From Sipunculus nudus (lineage: Eukaryota > Annelida > Sipuncula > Golfingiida > Sipunculidae), in NCBI GenBank assembly GCA_026874595.1, contig CM049309.1, positions 93,890,723 through 93,954,722 on the forward strand: DNA of 64,000 bases. The letters run 5' to 3'. The translations under genes were made by a program, and so were the position numbers. The notes below the pieces were generated by a model, which was not told where the DNA came from, ran no database searches, and was given only the letters and a program-made list of their open reading frames with translations. This document shows, piece by piece, positions 12,163-24,946 of the stretch; within the stretch, counting starts at the first letter, position 1, and each line of letters opens with the position of its first letter.

Positions 12163-12630
12163 GTTACCAGTTGGATGCTTTTTAAATGAAAAGACAAATA
12201 TGATGCTTAATATGTTAGTCATCTTGATGTACATTTTAGTTTGAATATGTAGTTGTTAAGTTTTGAGATGAACAAGGGACCTATGGGTCACGGCGCTCAG
12301 CTCTTATATATGATAAAAAAATATGACTTAGAAATGAGGCACATGCTGGTTTTGTGTGGTAATAAATATAAGCTGTATTATGAGTTGTTGTTGTTTAGCT
12401 TATGTATGATTTTGATAGTACCTTTGGAGACAGGGAAGAGGATTGATTTCATTTATTTTATTAACAAGGCCTACAGGCCTAATGTGAACCTGTGCATATG
12501 GATATACACCAGGTATAACGCTTCAATGCTGAACCACTACTTTTCATATATATGAACAATGCAAGTACTAAACATTTTGAACAAGAAACAATACACAAAC
12601 ATCACTGCTGAAATTCTGGCATGGGTGCAC
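12163..12630. other. Mostly unassigned; contains a repeat end
   Basis: At 12268-12300 the text GGGACCTATGGGTCAC is the reverse complement of a repeat end seen at 44790-44815 and 48780-48812. A 100-codon ORF at 12253-12555 overlaps it and has no motif. Confidence 0.45.
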
Positions 12631-12860
12631 ACAACACAAAAATTATTGTAGGTGGCACCACCAGTCTTGTATACAACAAAGCTATTTGACATGTACACAT
12701 ATGCCCAATTTCAGGCTGATATATCAAATTCCTCCGTAGAATTAAGCAGGCACATACACTTTGCAGAAGTCATTGTAGATGGCGACACCTGTCTTGTGAA
12801 CAAGAAAGCCATTAAAGACACATAGACAGGTCAGAATATCAGGCCAATACACAAACGTAC
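12631..12860 (+). repeat. Repeat family E relic, two tandem units
   Basis: Two ~135-bp units each pair a GGTGGC(A/G)-C-ACC box with CTTGTATACAACAAAGC-type or CTTGTGAACAAGAAAGC-type text. The first box is GGTGGCACCACC at 12651-12662. The order matches family E at 17428-18597. Confidence 0.55.
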
Positions 12861-12929
12861 CTTGAGTCTGATGCATGGGGCTGACCAGGCTTAGGTGAGA
12901 AAGGCTGTTGCCCCGAGTGCACTGTGACA

Positions 12930-13300
12930 AATTGCTGGCTCAGGCTACTGCACTGAGTGAACTCTTGACCTGCACCTGGCTAGACTGAGTGAACTTTTGA
13001 CCTGTACCTGGCTCCACTGAGTGAACTCTTGACCTGTTGCATAATCTGACATAGTTGGCAGTGTGCCAAAGCCATAAATAAATCCAGGCTGACCTTTTGC
13101 CTATTGCCAATTCTGAAATAGTAGTCACACAATTGCATAAGCTCACATATAGGCTCCATATGCAGCCCTGAGGGGCATGACACCCATGAGGTGATCACAT
13201 GCTGCCCATGAGGTGATCACATGCCTTGTGCTTGGCTGCACTGATTGAACTGTTGACCTATATTTGGCTGCAATGAATGAACTCTTGATCTGTTACCAAA
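12930..13300. repeat. Short tandem units (CTGAGTGAACTCTTGACCTG)
   Basis: Three adjacent ~33-bp units at 12930-13035, with further diverged units near 13240-13290. A separate direct pair based on CATGAGGTGATCACATGC lies at ~13185-13222. Confidence 0.65.
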
Positions 13301-13369
13301 TCTGAAACAGTTGGCAGTTTCTCAACCTATTCAAGAAACATACACAATCTTGGCCTGTTATGTAACTCT

Positions 13370-15175
13370 GCTAAAATTTATCCAACACAAACCATTTGAA
13401 CAAATTTGAGAAGGCTCGCCTCTGGGATCATTGCTGTAAATATTGAACAATTTGGCTGGACTGTTTACAAGAAGAAGACTTTTAAAGTTTTTTACAGCTT
13501 TTTCCCTGTAAAATCTAAATAAACGCAGATAGCAAAAATAAGCTGAATCCATCAACATTTGATGTGTGACTGATAATTGCATAAAATTTTTGGATGGTAG
13601 CTCCTGCTATTCCTGAGAAATTATGAGTTAGTGTACAGATTATATGTAATATCATAATTCTACATTTTTAAAATCTTTTAAAAAACATTCTTGTCAATAT
13701 TTTCCATAGATATTCTGAAATCTAAATGTCTAGAGGCATGATGTAATGGATGCTGATAAACTGGTGCTAGGCTAGATGTATCTGCTTCACACAGCTAACA
13801 CATATGGTAAAATGACTCAATTCAATCTTTATAATTCAGCCAAAATTCATTTTTTCGAACCATAAAAGACTATTATTTACAGAATGATTCAGGGAATTAT
13901 TCTTGCAAAATATTAAACAAACTGGCCTCAGTATCATCAGTCGAAAAACATTTTGTAGGTTTATAACTCATATGGGAAAATACAGCAAAATGGCAAAGTT
14001 CAGCTTTCCATAACTCAGCCAAAAATCATTGAACCAAAACCATTTGAACAACTTGAATTATCAACTTCTAAGGATAAAATTTGTGAGATTAAAGAATTTG
14101 GCCCAGTGGTTTTTCAGAAGATTTTTGTAGCCACTTAGCTAACATGGGCTGTTATGGCATATGACTAAATTCAGCTTCCAATAACTCAGCCAAAAGTCAC
14201 TGAACTATGACCATTTGAACAAACTTGAATTATCAACATCTAAGGATAATTAATGTGTGAGATTTCAGAATTTGGCCCAGTGGTTTTTGAGAAGAAGATT
14301 TTTGTAGCCACTTAGCTTACATTGCCTGTTATGGCATATGACTAAATTCAGCTTCCCATAACTCAGCCGAAAGTCACTGAACTGAAACCATTTGAACAGA
14401 CTTGAATTATCAACATCTAAGGATAATTTATGTGTGAGATTTAAGAATTTGGCCCAGTGGTTTTTCAGAAGAAGATTTTTGTAGCCACTTAGCTAAAATG
14501 GGCTTTTATGGCATATGACTAAATTCAGGTTCCCATAACATAGCCAAAAGTCACTGAACTGAGACCATTTGAACAAACTTCAGAAAGCACTACCCTAGGA
14601 TCATTTCTGTGTGATATTAAACAATTTGACCATTTTGTTTCAGAGAAGAAGTTATTTGTAGCTGTCAGTATGATACGGGCATTGATGACCCCCATACAAA
14701 AAAGGCCAATGCAGGTGGCGCCACCAATTCCTCAATTTCAGATATGACTCATGTGACCAACATTGGCATAAAATTTGGTGATGATAGCTCAAGCCATTTC
14801 TGAGATGTAATTTTAGTATGTTTTTTGGACAGATGACTAAGTTCAACCCTCTGTGACTCGGCCAAAAATCACGGAACTTAAACCATTCGAACAAACTTGA
14901 GAGAGATTGTTCCAGGAATCATTTCTGTAAAATATTGGACAATTTGGCTGAACAGATTCGGAGAAGAAGATTTTTTAAGCTTTTTTAGCTTTTTCCCTAT
15001 AAAATCTAAGAAAATGCAGTTAGCCAAAAAATAAGCAAAAGAGTTTTTTAGATGACTAATTTTATGCATAAAATTTCGTGATGCTAATTCGTGCCGTTTT
15101 CAAGATAGTATGGGTTAACGTACAGACGACGGACGACGCCACACCATCGCATAAGCTCACAGGTTCGCTAACAAA
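13370..15175 (+). repeat. Repeat family A, long copy with internal ~177-bp tandem
   Basis: The 3' part (14650-15175) matches 60035-60480 inverted, with GGTGGCGCCACC at 14713-14724 and the family end near 15165. Between ~13980 and 14640 a unit containing GTTATGGCATATGACTAAAT repeats at 14151, 14328 and 14505. An earlier diverged unit starts near 13983. Confidence 0.75.
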
Positions 15176-15370
15176 TGGAGTGCTTTTGTCACACAGATTT
15201 TGACTTGGCCATATAACTTATAAGCAGCACATATAATAAAAGAGTTTAACTATTTATTAAAATTTAATAACAAATATTGTGCCAATATAATTTTTATTAA
15301 AAAAAATAATATGAAAATCATATGATTTTTTTAAATAAAATATAATGGAAATGATTATTAAAATAACATT
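15176..15370. other. AT-rich spacer
   Basis: Runs of A and T only; no ORF. Confidence 0.5.
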
Positions 15371-15693
15371 ATAGAATAATCATGAAGAAAACCAGATGAG
15401 TGGTTTTGATATTAGACAGTCCTGAAGGTTTTTTTTTTATGGAAAATGGAGGTTTTTCCTTAATATCTCAAAAGGAATGAAGTCCTATTGACCAAATTTT
15501 CGGCATGGTAGGAGATTTTGAGGACATCTAACTGTATGCCGAATTTCAGATTCGTAGGTCCAATGGTGTCGAAAAGTGCCAGTCTTACAGACAGACGGAC
15601 GGACAGACAGACGGACAGACAGACAGACGGATGGACTGACGACGGACAATGGACCATGACTATAGCTCAGATGACTTATAGTCAGCTGAGCTA
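15371..15693 (+). repeat. Repeat family B 3' end with hairpin
   Basis: It holds the GGAAAATGGAGGTTTTTCC box, then an expanded run of ACAGACGGACGG-type tetramers (~15590-15630), and ends in the 31-bp palindrome at 15663-15693. Confidence 0.8.
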
Positions 15694-16069
15694 AAAATTG
15701 AGGTTTTTCCTTAATTTCTCAAAGGGATGAAGTCGCAAAGACCCAGTTTTCGGCTTGGTAGGAGATCTTGGGGACATCTAACATTATGCCAAATTTTGGA
15801 TTCCTAGGTCTTTGGGAATTTCAATTGATTTCTTGTATTATCGCATAACCGTCCGCAGACTTGGATGCCGGCCTTGTGTATCTATTATATAAACAAGTAC
15901 CGGCAAACGATATAACATGGTTTAAAGCTCATTAAACGGTAGGGGATTGTTGTTATAAGGTAAATTGAAGACTATTTAAACCAAGATCAACACAAATAGC
16001 GATTCAAGCGCCTGTGGACGGACAATGGACCACGACTATAGCTCAGATGACTTACAGTCAGCTGAGCTA
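15694..16069 (+). repeat. Second family B 3' end in tandem, carrying an insert
   Basis: GAGGTTTTTCCTTAAT restarts right after the previous hairpin, and the copy ends in the same palindrome at 16039-16069. About 170 bp at 15835-16005 has no counterpart in the other copies, so it looks inserted (or it was lost elsewhere). Confidence 0.65.
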
Positions 16070-17427
16070 AAAATAGTAACTGAGATAATACCAACTGAGC
16101 TAATTATGTTCGGATTATTGTTTGCCATATAACTGTGATAATATACGTAGTGGTATGAGTTGGTTCCTTTTTCATAATCGCTCATCGGTTTGGGCAGCCG
16201 ATCAATGATCGATTATTAATCGGTTCAGACAAATATAAAGAAATGTGCAAATATCTGTGAAACTGTACTCTCTTAACCCAGCCGGCATGTCTTAGTAATT
16301 CTACCTGACGAAAAGAAGTTTTTGCCTTTTTATAATTTCCTTTTATCACTAAGATATGCTTCTCAAAGTTTTATTTCAATTAATTATTTTAATCAAGAAT
16401 TAAACCGCAGTCCAGGACATCTACTTGCTGGCCCTCAATGAATACTCCCGCGTATCATTTTAACTTTACCACCAGGACTTCCATTTTATAACGATTATGA
16501 CGAATGCCAATATGCATACTGGTTTCACAGGCCTGCCAGAAAAATTACAGGCCCATATAATTTTTGGTAAAAATTCGAAAATAAGTAATATAAAGCCAAA
16601 AATATAATCACTCATGCGGCAGGGGCACCTGACATCAGTTGAGGAGATTATTTCTAAGAGAATCTTGAAAATTTGCATAGACCTGAGCCTTATGGAGCAT
16701 TTAAACCCCACACCGCCCATAATTTGCAATGAACAACTCGAAAGAAAACTCATTATATGAAGCGTGGAATGTTGTAAAAAATGGAAGAGTAATTTTTGCC
16801 TATAACTTAAACACATTCTGGTAAAAACAATCATGAGTATGATGTAATCAATAGTTGCCTTTGGTAATCGAGCGCTTGAAAGTGGCAGCAAACCGACTGA
16901 CTTTCGAAAAAACTTGATGATCGGCCCATCACTAAATATATGTTATACTACTGGTTTGGCCTGTGTTAACATGTAATGGTACATTAGGATGTCAGATCAT
17001 TACACTGATTTCCTGCTGTTATCTCACTGTTACACTGATTTCCTGCTGTTATCTCACTTCTCCATAGCTGTCCCTGATTAACTGGAGTGTATTTAATGGA
17101 CTCTGAGTAGGTGTGAATAAGGGGGGGGGGGGGGGAGCAAACCTTCAACTCTTAATCCTGGTAAAGCAAGTCAAATGCTGTATGCTTTTAATATATGAAA
17201 CCTATTTAATATATACTGAATACTGAATAGATGTTGTCGGACGATGGTCCTCAGAGGGCCCCATGTTTCTGCTAGTGCTGGACTAGTTTACATATGGGTA
17301 AAAAATTAAGTAAAATTTGAAAAATATCACAAACAGAAACAGGTTTTTATCAATATGCACGAGGGAAAAAATCATACTGGATTAAAGAAGGTATGTCCGA
17401 AATAATGTGTGCAATAGAAAACTAGAA
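16070..17427. other. No gene seen; small repeats
   Basis: A 31-bp direct duplication (TTACACTGATTTCCTGCTG) sits at ~16998-17058 and a poly(G) run at 17121-17136. A 141-codon minus-strand open frame at 16466-16891 shows no recognisable domain, no clear splice context and no family motif, so I leave it uncalled. Confidence 0.5.
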
Positions 17428-18597
17428 TATGGGTAGTCGACAAGCGACTACGTGTATCCGCCTAAATCAGAGTGTAACGGGTGAAGTGAGACATGGATTG
17501 GGTGGCAAGGGGAAATAGAGTGAGGTGTGTTGCATATTAGCATGGATGTCTGCAGCCGAAATATGTTTGTAGGTTGTGCCACCTACCAGAAATCCAGAAA
17601 GCTGTCCAAGTTGTATACATATACAAAATTTTAGGCAAAAGGTCAAACCACTACATGTATATGAGTGACTTTATCCCATGGCAGAAAAACAGACAGACAC
17701 TTTGCAAAAATGGTTGCAGGTGGCCCCTCCAGTTTTGTGTATGATAAAGAGCTATGTGAGATCTAAACACATGCAAAATTTTGGCCTAATCGGTCAAACG
17801 GTTCCTGAGATAGGAGCTTGGATGTCTGCAGCGTGAACTAGAATGTAGGTGATGCCACCTGCCACAAAATCAAGAAAGCTGTCCAGGATGTATAAACCTG
17901 CAAAATTTTAGGCAGTAATGTCAAACCACTACAGAGATATGAGTGATTTTAGCCCACAGCAGACAAACAGACGGACGCTATGCATAAATGGTTGCAGCTG
18001 GCCCCTCCAGTTTTATGTATGAAAAAGAGCTATGTGAGATCTATACACATGCAAAATTTTGGCCCAATCGGTCAAACGGTTCCCGAGATATGAGCTTGGA
18101 TGTCTGCAGCGTAAACTTGAATATAGGTGGTGCCACCTGTCATAAAATCAAGAAAGCTATCCAGGATGTATAAACCTGCAAAATTTCAGGTGGATAAGTC
18201 AAACCACTGCTGAGATATGAGTGATTTTATCCCAAGGCAGATGAACAGATGGACACTGTGCAAACATGGTTGCAGGTGGTGCCACCATTTTTTGTGTATG
18301 TTATAAAGCTATCCAAGGGCTACATTTGTACAAAAATTTTTTCCTGATTGGTCAAATGGTTCCCGAGATATGTATGTTTATGTATCGAAACAGACGCACA
18401 AATGGACGCTGGGCAGAGAGGGAAGGTCAGAGATCAAAACAAAATCGGGGCGCAGCAGTTCACATGTGATATGAACATAATCCCTGGTTTCGTAAAATTC
18501 TGCCCAGCGGTTACGGAGAAGTTCTCCGGAATCCTACGCGTTGGTGGCGGCGTGCAACTGAAAACATAGTATACCCAAAACTCTGTTTTGGCGGATA
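17428..18597 (+). repeat. Interspersed repeat family E, hairpin at both ends, 278-bp internal tandem
   Basis: GGTTGCAG(G/C)TGG starts units at 17712, 17990 and 18268, exactly 278 bp apart. Units carry variants of the 12-bp palindrome (GGTGGTGCCACC at 18126-18137 and 18275-18286). The left end is a hairpin with arms TATGGGTAGTCG and CGACTAC (17428-17451). The right end is a hairpin with arms TATACCCAAAAC and GTTTTGGCGGATA (18570-18597). Short ORFs at 17988-18569 are repeat translations. Confidence 0.75.
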
Positions 18598-18900
18598 CAA
18601 TCACTGGATGTAGTCTGTTAGCCATATTTGATTTTGAGCAAGTCTGTAATTCAATAGGTCTGGAGCCCTCATAGGGACCAATGATCACTGTAAAGTTGGA
18701 AAAGCTGAAGTATATTGTTGTTTAGTTATCACGCATGAAAGAAAATCAGCAATTTGGCAGTGGCGGCCATATTGAAATTCCAACAGGTCCGTAATTCAAA
18801 AGGTCTGGAGCCCTTCAAGTACCAATCATCCCTGTGAATTTGGGAAAGCTGCAGCAGGTTGTTGATGAGTAACTGCACATGAAAGAAAATCATTGATCGG
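18598..18900. repeat. Two direct ~145-bp units
   Basis: AATTCAATAGGTCTGGAGCCC-like text occurs at ~18647 and ~18792 with related flanks, including a GCCATATT box. Confidence 0.6.
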
Positions 18901-20945
18901 GATGTGGAGACAGTAGTTTGATGGCTTGTGATTGGCCAATAGTATTGCCAAGGGTAACTTTGGTTACGCATACTTGATAATAATCTACATTTTTTCTTTC
19001 CTTTTTTAATGAATTTATGTTGAAACAGACAAAAAAAACCGAAAAACAAGGCAGGTTTGTTCATTTCCCCTGTAAAGTATAAACACATGTTCAGATATGG
19101 TAAATTACTAGGTATATTAAATCCATTTTAGCAAATAGCAATCAATCATGTCTGTTAAAATATTTTATGACTTATGGTTTGAATGATTGCTAATTGTTTT
19201 ATAATTAATTTTTCATTCCAATCATCAAACTGTTGGAAGTACTGCCAACCAGACCACACAGCCAATCAGACCAGTACTGGCAGTAGTGTTTTAGACCCTT
19301 ATCTGACAGGTAGGCACCGTACGTCTTTAGAATTGTTTACGAATTTAAACTTGATGTGGTACTTAGTTTGTGTGATGGTACACAAAGTTCCCAACCTGAT
19401 CACGTGAAGTCATCACAAAACGGAGGACTTGTCTTCTGTATTCACATCCTCCGATCCGTTGCGATTTACGCCAAGACTCAACATGTGAGATTGTGACTTG
19501 ATGTAAAACTATCCTCACTCTGTAGTACTTTCCTCCACTGTACACTCAACATTTAACTAAGCACTACGTCACAAGTTGAGGTGGACACGATCTGGGTCAC
19601 ACCGCTTGTCTCGACGTGGGAGGATTTACAAACACCAGTTTACGACCCCACGGCCACTTGTCACCAGTATGTCTTCACAGTCAACTTCCTCGTTCGTCTC
19701 TGATTGACAGAGGCAATGGGGAAGACAGATTTACAAAGTTTAATAACATTCATCAACACTGGTTGGGCACCTAAACCAACATAAATGAAAATGTGACCGA
19801 AGTAATTGAATGCGCAGTGTAGAATCCGGTTTCCACGGTACTAACCTGCTAACGTGTGTACTCCGATAAACCGCCCTATAATTGTGATCACCCACTGCAT
19901 AAATAAAATATATCATAGCTGCGGTGAGATTGTCTGCCAATTGATACTATTTTGTGGGTTATAAAATTACACCAGTTCAACATTAATTCTCATTAAATGA
20001 CCCATTGCATTAATGAACATTAAAAACAAAACAAAAATAATAAATAAATTTAACATTATTTTAGGCCTGTAAGCTTTCAGTTATATTTCTCCTCAACAAT
20101 TAAATTATTGAGATGTTCAGAATTAATTATGTTTATTTATTTTAATATCATGTTCGCATTCGAATATATAGAATATGTATTCGTATTCAGTGAATACATA
20201 ATTAATACCTTATTTTGTAAATTTATCACCCGAATTTAATTTGATTTGTTCCTATAATAAACATATATCACAGCAATGTTTTCTTTCATGTAGGCCTAAT
20301 TATCTGGGAAAAAAATTATTGAAACAATAACACACAGGTTAAGAGAAAATAGGACAAAGAAACTATTTAATATCGGTTAGATTACATAATTTAGAATCAT
20401 ATCTGCATATAGAAAACTAAAACACCTCACGAAAAATAACATCTCACAAAAAAGGCAGAATGCATCGTAACATAACTTTGCATAACGATACCTTGTATGT
20501 TTCTCCACATATATCACAAAGCAGAGAATTTATAGGAGTTCAGGACTGGATAATAAAATAATGAGAAAAATATCGATTTCATGTGGAATAGATTATTCTT
20601 CATCACTTTATCGAGAAATTTTCTTTGAGCTCGAGTTATATACTCTCATATAAACATAAGACTCTCACCTTTTATGTTTATTGAGGAAATCCACAAAGCT
20701 ATAGCTATAAATAGGTAATCATGCGCATGTATACCGTATATATAGTCCTGGACTAAGTCCACTTCAGCAGAGTTGGAAACGGAACAAAATGGACACATGA
20801 ATCTAAATACGAATACAGAATATATATTTGTTTATTGAGATTAGAATTAGCCGAAACTGCCTCAAACTTCAGTTCTCTTCGCCAGGTAAACCACCACAAA
20901 TTTTGTGTAACAAACTTTTTTTCCTTCATTATTGATCAAATAAAA

Positions 20946-20947
<2 letters not shown>
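18901..20947. other. AT-rich, no gene supported
   Basis: 19200-19310 is less AT-rich and ends in CTGACAG|GTAGGC, which could be a splice donor, but no frame or acceptor supports it. The rest holds scattered short ORFs only. Confidence 0.4.

Positions 20948-20993
<46 letters not shown>
20948..20993. repeat. (AT)n microsatellite
   Basis: Uninterrupted TA dinucleotides. Confidence 0.95.
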
Positions 20994-20996
<3 letters not shown>

Positions 20997-22436
20997 TTAA
21001 AATATGGGATAAATCTACTACATTTTGGCCTGCAAATCCACAACAAGTCTTATTACAATTCATTTGGAATAACATGCATATTCATCAAAATAGCAAGTAA
21101 AACAGTATACTAGAGATTTTTTCATGACATTGCCATGGAATAATATGTATTCATAGTTTATACGAACCGAATGGAGATTCTAAGAAATTTTCGGAAATAT
21201 TTCACCCGGAAAATAAACTATTAAAACAAACCTTATGTTCTGAAATTCCGTATACAGCATGCATGCATGCAGTACTAAAGGAGTGAAAATAAATTCTAAA
21301 ATCAGGGAGCACGGGAGATAATTACGTTAAAGACATTTGCAATATATGAAATGCATATACATGCTATTGTTTTAATCAAATTTGCCAGTTATCTTTTAGC
21401 CTTTTTATACTCAATATAAAGTGGAGTATCCCGATCTCTAGACCCTTTTTAATTCATTAAATTCTTTTCTTTTTTTAGAAACTTATGCAAATAGGAGAGT
21501 CTCCACACGTGCTTTATTTAAGCACAATACGATTTCTTTGCTATAATTATTCACCTAATTGTTTCAATGTTCCCCTTTAGTATCTGATCACAGTGTGTAT
21601 GTATGTATGTATGTATGTATGTATATTGTCGCACTTTTTTTAATTTTTGAAAGTCAAATAAATGTTTTTAAGTTTATCGCTATGCAGGCTTTGATTAAAT
21701 CTTATCATAGCCATCATCATCATGAACTTGCATTACCCGGTTATCATAACCTGTTTTTATGACAAAGTGAACGATATGCGTACAGCCTCTCATGATAAGT
21801 CCTATGGTCCTATGTTACTGTACGTCACAGTAACTGATACAGTTACCCTGAAATTTGGTCAGCTATAACAGGTAATGGTGTTCTTTTTATCAGAATGGTG
21901 CAGCAACATTATTATAACATTTTAGCCTTCCACGAACAAAGCCCTTTATATCTATAAAATATACATGTATATTCACGAGTCATCCCCAACAACTCCCTTT
22001 CATCATGTGAAATCAAACAAAGTCCTCCCCAGTCGTTGTTGGTTCACACAGTTTGGACAGGAAATGACGCAGATAATCTGATAATTTTTCATGTTTGCAT
22101 TTAAGTGGCTTTGGGTATAGGCCTATATGCAACTGGTCTCATACACCATGTATAAGGATATGGCTAAAGGTATGGATACGTCTATAGCTATCATAACCAG
22201 TGTAGCCCTGTACAGACGTAGGTCTTAAGAACTTTATTCTTTACAGAAATGTGCATTGTTTATTGATCTTGTACGTTATAGAGTTATATATAGAGTTATA
22301 AATATATTATAGACATGACACAGTTACATAAATGATCATTACAACATATATATTAAGAAGTGCTTTTGACAACAATATTATTAAATTCATAACTGACTGT
22401 GTTTCCTTTCTGGATATAAAAACGATAGTCAATATG
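20994..22436. other. AT-rich, no gene seen
   Basis: Contains a (GTAT)n tetranucleotide run at 21597-21625 and a GCATGCATGCATGC stretch near 21258. The ORFs crossing these are low-complexity. Confidence 0.5.
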
Positions 22437-23120
22437 AACTGATAACCTTTAATGTCCCCAGATTGTTACATGGATAATTTATACTGATAACCTTTAACGT
22501 CCCATGATCATCACATGATCAATATAGTAATAATCTTTAATGTCCCATGATCGTCACATGAACAATATACACTGATAACCTTTTTATGTCACCATGCAGA
22601 TCGTCACATGCGTATATACTGATCACCAGATCGTCACATGGACAATATATACTGATAATCTTTAAATGTCCCAAGATTGTCACATGGACATTTTTACTGA
22701 TAACCTTGAATGTCCAAGATCATCACATGCACAATATTTATTGATAACCCTTAATGTTTCGAGATTGTCACATGGACAATATATACATGTTAACCTTTAA
22801 TGTCCCCAGATCGATCGTCACATGGACAATATATACTGATAACATTTAATGTCCCGCGATCGTCACATGGACAATATATACTGATAACTTTTAATGTCCC
22901 GCGATCGTCACATGGACAATATATACGTGTTAACCTTTAATGTCCCCAGATCGATCGTCACATGGACAATATATATATATACTGATAACTTTTAATGTCC
23001 CGCGATCGTCACATGGACAATATATACTGATAACCTTTTAATGTCCCCGGATCAATCGTCACAGGGACGATACATACTGATAACCTTTGATGTCCCTAGA
23101 TCGATTTTTACATGGAAAAT
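22437..23120. repeat. Degenerate ~47-bp minisatellite, about 14 units
   Basis: Units follow CTGATAACCTTTAATGTCCC, then an A/G-GATCGTCACATGG box, then ACAATATATA. Length varies from ~43 to ~60 bp because the GATC box is duplicated or an AT run is expanded in some units. One more unit lies apart at 23326-23380. Confidence 0.85.
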
Positions 23121-23474
23121 ATATTTTTATCTCCTTTATTTTAAGTCTCAGACTGGTTTTTGTTGAAAACATGTTATATTTCATCATCGACGAGTTTTAT
23201 TGGAATAGTTGACGCTTAATGGTTTACATTGACAGAACAAGAATAAAGGTGTAGATAAGTATATACTTGAATATTTTATAAAGCGTTTACTGTGATATGT
23301 TTTAAGTATATATATATATATACTATTTGTACATGGACAATATATACTGTAACCTTTAATGTCCCCAGATCGTCACATGCACCGTTGTGCGTAAGGTGTA
23401 AAGATGTTATAAGCGACCATTCGTTCACCATTAATTGTTAATTAGCTTATAGCATCCTTTTCTACATGACATTA

Positions 23475-24422
23475 CGGTGGCTCGTAAAGAACGCCCAGAA
23501 TTTTTTTTATCTCGTTTCCACGCGATAGTATCGCGTGGCCACGTGTTAGTATGTCATGCTAGCTAAGCCCTCATTTGGACAAGAATGTCTGTGGTCTGTT
23601 GTATGTCGAGCGTTGATGCAGCTTAAATTGTTTGTAGATATTTCGTTGTATGTGAGTTAGCACCGATTGCTTTGAGGTAAATTTTTAGCAGTTCTCATTG
23701 CGTTGGTTCAACATTTCATTACGTTGGTTCAACTAGCCCATTTTTATTTGTTCATGGAAAACTGTATTGAGTTTGTTTTAGGGTAAGGATGATATAAACC
23801 CTTAGGTACCAAACAGATGAATTAAATTGAAACACTTGTTTTGTATTTTACCTTCTCAGAATTTTTTTTTAGCTGGGGTTAGGGTTATATAATTTTGGAT
23901 ATACCAAACAGGGAAAACAAAATGTCACAATAATACTTCAGTTATAAAGTGTTCATATTATGAAGTGTTCATATTATGAAGTGTTCATATTATGAAGTGT
24001 TCATATTATGACGCATATTTTATCCGAACTAACCGCCTCCCGACCCCCCCGCCCCTCCCCTCCCCCTAACACATTCTTTGAATAAACATGGCCCATGAGT
24101 GTGGAATGAGTCCCGGTTGCATCATTTAAGGTCTCAACTTACTAAGCCCGCTCCATATGTATGCGAATATAGTCTTCATGCAGAATAGAGAAACATGTCT
24201 TAAGATCTATAGGTTTTTCTGTATTGTCTATCTAAATTTATCTTTTTCCCACGCAATAATTATTGCGTGGCACGCAATAATTATTGCGTGGCCACGCGAT
24301 AGTATGACGAGGGAACGAGATAATTTTCGCGTGGCAACGACATACTATCTCATGGGAACGTAATAATTATCGCGTGGCCACGAGATAAAAATATTTTTGT
24401 CTATGTCCTGTAAGAGCCACCG
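23475..24422. mobile_element. MITE-like element with ~65-bp inverted ends and subterminal palindromes
   Basis: CGGTGGCTC at 23475 is mirrored by GAGCCACCG ending at 24422. Homology of the two ends runs inward through a TTTTTATCTCG box to palindromic CCACGCGATA motifs. Left: a perfect 21-bp palindrome at 23518-23538. Right: a 22-bp one at 24249-24270 (arm CCACGCAATAA) followed at once by a 20-bp one at 24271-24290. The interior has four exact 16-bp units (GAAGTGTTCATATTAT) at ~23947-24010 and no coding potential. I found no clear target-site duplication. Confidence 0.65.
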
Positions 24423-24782
24423 AATAAAAGTGAAAATAATGCAGTATACAACTAGTAATGATAACCGTGATGGTGGAGATACATGCAGGTTACAGATACA
24501 CACAGTATCAGGATGGAGAGAACGTCATAATAAATATACAACTGCATTTATCTGTCCAAGTATCTTTCGAATTCAGTTAAACTGGCAGATGATTTGTAGC
24601 TGTACCCACATCTCTATAAGCTTTTTGCCCATTGAGGTGTTGTAGAGTTCCTTAGCCATAGTTTGATGTGCGGAATCTTGGCATTGCGAGTAATTATAAT
24701 ATTCTTGATCTGCGGATCAATTAATAATGTGAACATCCTCAGAACAGTATTGGATTAAATGTTTTGTACAATTTTGTACACC

Positions 24783-24909
24783 GACTTAAGAAAGTTAAGC
24801 GCAAAGCTAAGCCAAGCGCAAAGGGGTCCATGACGCCTTCCCGGGCCAGCTCCAGAACACCACGCACCGGGTCCAAGAAACGAAATCGGCCGAGAAAGCA
24901 TGCAAAGCA
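24783..24909 (+). CDS. Candidate exon coding a basic, Ser/Thr-rich stretch
   Basis: I do not recognise this protein. One frame stays open and reads RLKKVKRKAKPSAKG, then SMTPSRASSRTPRTGSKKRN and RPRKHAK. The segment is clearly more GC-rich than its AT-rich surroundings, and Lys/Arg clusters alternate with SP/TP/SR motifs, as in disordered nuclear or phosphorylated protein regions. A possible acceptor AG ends near 24790 (GACTTAAG). The possible donor CAG|GTTTGG near 24910 is weak. No neighbouring exon was found. It could be one exon of a host gene extending outside the window, or chance. Confidence 0.35.
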
Positions 24910-24946
24910 GGTTTGGGTCATTCTTAATTGGTGTTTCAGAAGATAA

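Noticed and set aside
16466..16891. 141-codon minus-strand ORF
   Set aside because: No family motif, no splice context and biased toward residues expected from AT-rich DNA.
19190..19310. Possible internal exon ending CTGACAG|GTAGGC
   Set aside because: No consistent open frame, and only a weak acceptor upstream.
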